Assembly (NCBI GenBank): GCA_007922305.1
Contig: ML677328.1
Coordinates: forward strand, 6,656,540-6,720,539
Origin: Dermatemys mawii
Taxonomy: Eukaryota; Chordata; Testudines; Dermatemydidae
Direction of reading: 5' to 3'
DNA length: 64,000 nt
Shown here: one piece after another, positions 61,652 to 64,000 of the stretch
How the letters are laid out: each line of letters begins with the position of its first letter
How positions within the stretch are numbered: position 1 is the first letter of the stretch
Translations under genes and position numbers: made by a program
Notes under the pieces: generated by a model
What the model was told of the DNA's origin: nothing
Database searches by the model: none
What the model saw: only the letters and a program-made list of their open reading frames with translations

Positions 61652-61810
61652 TCATAAGAACATAAGAATGGACGTACTGGGTCAGACCAAAGACCCATCC
61701 AGCCAAGTATCCTGTCTGCCAACAGTGGCCAATGCTAGATTCCACAGAGGGAGTGAACCTAACAGGTAAGGATCAAGTGATCTCTCTCCTGCCATCCATC
61801 ACCACCCTCT
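61652..61810 (-). mobile_element. CR1 LINE 3' terminal part (first piece of a split copy)
   Basis: On the minus strand this is the extreme CR1 3' end: 'cccagtacgtccattctt' then 'atgttcttatg'. It is the 3' continuation of the CR1 at 62,764-63,725, separated from it by the insertion at 61,811-62,763. Confidence 0.92.
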
Positions 61811-62763
61811 AGGGTGACCAGACGTCCTGATTTTATCGGGATAGTCCTGATTTTTGAGGACTTGTCCCGTGTCCTGACCATACTTCGGTTGGGACGCCTT
61901 TTGTCCTGATATAGGGACCTTCAGAGGCTGGCGCCAGACTCGCGCCTCACATTCAGCTCCTTCCGGGCGGACGTGGCACCCTCCTGCTGGCAGGAGCACG
62001 CGACATGCCCCACTGCCCCAGGCAGAGACTAGGCAGCCAGCTCTCTGCTGCTGCACATGCTGCAGGGGCCGGGGGAGGAGGGCTGCTTGCAGCCAGCGCT
62101 GGCAGAGGGGGGATGGGGCAGAGAGCCCCCGGCCGCCCCCCAACCTGGCTCCGAGTCCGGCCCTTCATCAGCCCCACGCCCACTGTCCCCCTTCCCCCCC
62201 TGCAGAGAGAATCAGGGGCAGGAGGCCGTGGCCAGGACGCCCGCCCCACATGCTGCAGGGGTGAGGGGAGGGAGGAGGGCTGCTTACAGCCAGCACCAGT
62301 AGAGGGGGTGCAGGAACAGAGAGCCCCCCGCCTCCTCCCCTCAACCTGGCTCCGTGCCTCTCCCCAAACCGGCTCTGGCCCCTGACCCATCTGCCGGCCA
62401 GCTGAGAACAATCCCCCAGGTAAGCGGCTAGGGCCCTGTGTCCCCACGGCTCGCGGTGGGGCTGCAGGCAGGAGCTAGGGCTGTGTTCTTGTGGCGGAGC
62501 CTGGGACCCCAACCCACGGTGGGGCTGTGCCTGGAACCGGAGCCCTGTGCCCCTGACCTGTTGCTTCCTCAGACCCTGCCCCCGTGGGTCCAGTGGGGGG
62601 AGGAGCCTGTGGAACCCCCCCTTCCCCTCCTACTTCCCTCTCTCTAGTCCCCTCCTTTCCCCCTACATCCCCCTCCCCACCTCTAGTCCCTCCCCCCGCT
62701 ACCCCCCCAACTCCCTCCCCCATGATGTGTCCCAATATTTTTTTCTTGTCATCTGGTCACCCT
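61811..62763. mobile_element. Non-autonomous DNA element (953 bp, GC-rich) inserted in CR1
   Basis: Starts AGGGTGACCAGACGT and ends ATCTGGTCACCCT, giving an inverted terminal repeat of about 12 bp. ACCACCCTCT flanks it on both sides (61,801-61,810 and 62,764-62,773), a 10 bp target duplication (8-9 bp is also possible if one or two bases match by chance). Its interior is very GC-rich, with no transposase and with two tandem units offset by 193 bp (acatgctgcagggg at 62,055 and 62,248). Length of duplication hints at hAT-like mobilisation, which is inference. Confidence 0.85.
62050..62410. repeat. Two imperfect ~193-bp tandem units
   Basis: The blocks 'catgctgcagggg', 'ggaggagggctgctt', 'gcagccagc/acagccagc', 'cagagagccccc' and 'caacctggctccg' recur in the same order 193 bp apart. 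GC-rich open frames here in both strands are products of composition, not genes. Confidence 0.75.
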
Positions 62764-63725
62764 ACCACCCTCTGACAAACAGAGGCTAGGGATACCATAC
62801 TAGGGATCCTTACCCATCCTGGCTAATAGCCATTAATGGACTTAACCTCCATGAATTTATCCAGTTATCTTTTAAACCCTGTTATAGTCCTAGCCTTCAC
62901 AACCTCCTCAGGCAAGGACTTCCACAGGCTGAATGTACACTGTGTGAAGAACTTCTTCCTTTTATTTGTTTTAAACTTGCTGTCCATTAATTTCATTTGG
63001 TGGCCCTTAGTTCTTATATATTATGGGAACAAGTACATAACTTTTCCTCATACACTTTATCCATACTACTCATGATTTTATATAGCTCTATAAAATCCCC
63101 CCTTAGTCTCCTTTTTTCCAAACTGAAAAGTCCTAGCCTCTTTAATCTCTCCTCATATAGGACTTGCTCTAAACCGCTAATCATTTTAGTTGCCCTTCTC
63201 CAAACCTTTTCTAATGCCAATATATCTTTTTTGAGATGAGACCACCACATCTGTACGCAGTATTCAAGATGTGGGTGCACCATGAATTCATATAAGGGTG
63301 ATAAGATATTCTCCATCTTATTCTCTATCTTTTTAAATGATTCCTAACATCCCGTTTGCTTTTTTGACTGCTGCTGCACACTGAGTGGATGTCTTCAGAG
63401 AACTATCCACGATGACGCCAAGATCTTTTTCCTGATTAGTTGTAGCTAAATTATCGCATGCATAGTTGGGGTTATTTATTCCAATGTGCTTTACTTTACA
63501 TTTATCCACATTAAATTTCATTTGCCACTTTGTTGCCCAGTCACTTAGTTTTGTGAGATCTTTCTGAAGTTCTTCATAGTTTGCTTTGGTCTTAACTATC
63601 TTGAACAGTTTAGTATCGTCTGTAAACTTTGCCACCTCACTGTTTACCCCTTTCTCCAGATCATTTATAAGTAAGTCGAATAGGATTGGTCCTAGAACTG
63701 ATCCTTGGGGAACACCACTAGTTAG
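62764..63725 (-). mobile_element. CR1 LINE, 5'-truncated, with a reverse transcriptase remnant
   Basis: The minus-strand ORF down to 63,333 contains TSGVPQGSVLGPILFDLLIN, the RT block ahead of the catalytic site, then AKFTDDTKLFK where the catalytic FADD motif is changed to FTDD, and later WATKWQMKFNVDKCK. A second frame holds the downstream YEFMVHPHLEYCVQMW and KRRLRGDFIELYKIM segments (63,014-63,316). The homology to CR1 stops near 63,725, so the first ~20 codons of the ORF that starts at 63,788 are flanking DNA. Dead copy, truncated at the 5' side as usual for CR1. Confidence 0.93.
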
Positions 63726-64000
63726 GGGTACAATTCTAGTTCTAGTACAATTCAAAGGAGTTAGGAATAAATTTTGCAGGCTGCTCAAAAGACATTGACC
63801 CGGCTATTTGCACCTGCTTGTCAAGCCCTACACTTTTGCATGTGTTGGGTGTCAAATGAGCTGGACTATACCCAGGGATTTCCTTTTTCGGGGGTGGGTG
63901 AGGAAGAGATTCTCTGATCTCATCACAGTGCAGGATGGAACTGTAACTTCTCAGTTGTGCTGATTTGCCTCTTCTTAGAAGCATAACAATTGCTAAACAA

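Noticed and set aside
61953..62447. 164-codon ORF (minus) in GC-rich DNA
   Set aside because: Lies entirely in the GC-rich tandem core of the inserted element; Pro/Gly/Arg-rich in all frames, with long frames on both strands.
63742..63984. 80-codon ORF at the right edge (minus)
   Set aside because: Hydrophilic, no opsin similarity; partly flank of the CR1 truncation point.

Overview
This is a 64 kb piece of AT-leaning vertebrate chromosome, most likely from a turtle. The evidence is CR1 LINE 3' ends finishing in a 'gttcttatgttctta'-type tail, many short DNA-transposon derivatives with 'gtctacactgca' ends, GC-rich filler elements bounded by AGGGTGACCAG / CTGGTCACCCT, MIR-type SINE remnants, solo LTR-like blocks, and a melanopsin gene of the non-mammalian type. 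The species call is inference; no tRNA, rRNA, CRISPR or bacterial-type operon was seen.

The one host gene I can support is a melanopsin, probably OPN4x, on the minus strand. Six exons can be placed to the base with matching splice sites and reading phases: 51,543-51,714 (extracellular loop 2 and TM5), 49,257-49,412 (TM6), 47,819-47,926 (TM7 with the retinal lysine), 39,124-39,298, 33,603-33,755 and 26,490-26,888 (cytoplasmic tail to stop). Joined they encode 386 residues. The exons for the N-terminus and TM1-TM4 were not found up to 64,000 and should lie beyond the right edge.

The second coding feature is a complete single-exon ORF of 563 aa (20,696-22,387, minus). It sits inside what I read as a whole DNA transposon at 20,351-22,897: imperfect ~120 bp terminal inverted repeats beginning CACTG, and a TAA target-site duplication on each side. 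Within its 5' leader are four exact copies of TGATGCAAT/ATTGCATCA in 81 bp, the same 9-mer as the ATF4/CHOP amino-acid-response element. I consider this element, its CACTG ends and its promoter-like cluster the most noteworthy system in the window.

Layout: 1-20.3 kb is gene-poor DNA with old SINEs, MITEs, LTR-like blocks and an AGCGCT-rich MITE (13.36-14.03 kb); 20.35-22.9 kb is the transposon; 22.9-26.5 kb is downstream of the melanopsin gene; 26.5-51.7 kb is the melanopsin gene with repeat-rich introns, including a multi-hairpin MITE close to the TM7 exon; 51.7-64 kb is upstream intron with one CR1 at 52.0-53.3 kb, a solo LTR at 57.1-57.8 kb, and two CR1 copies tail to tail at 61.1-63.7 kb, one of them split by a 953 bp insertion with a 10 bp target duplication.
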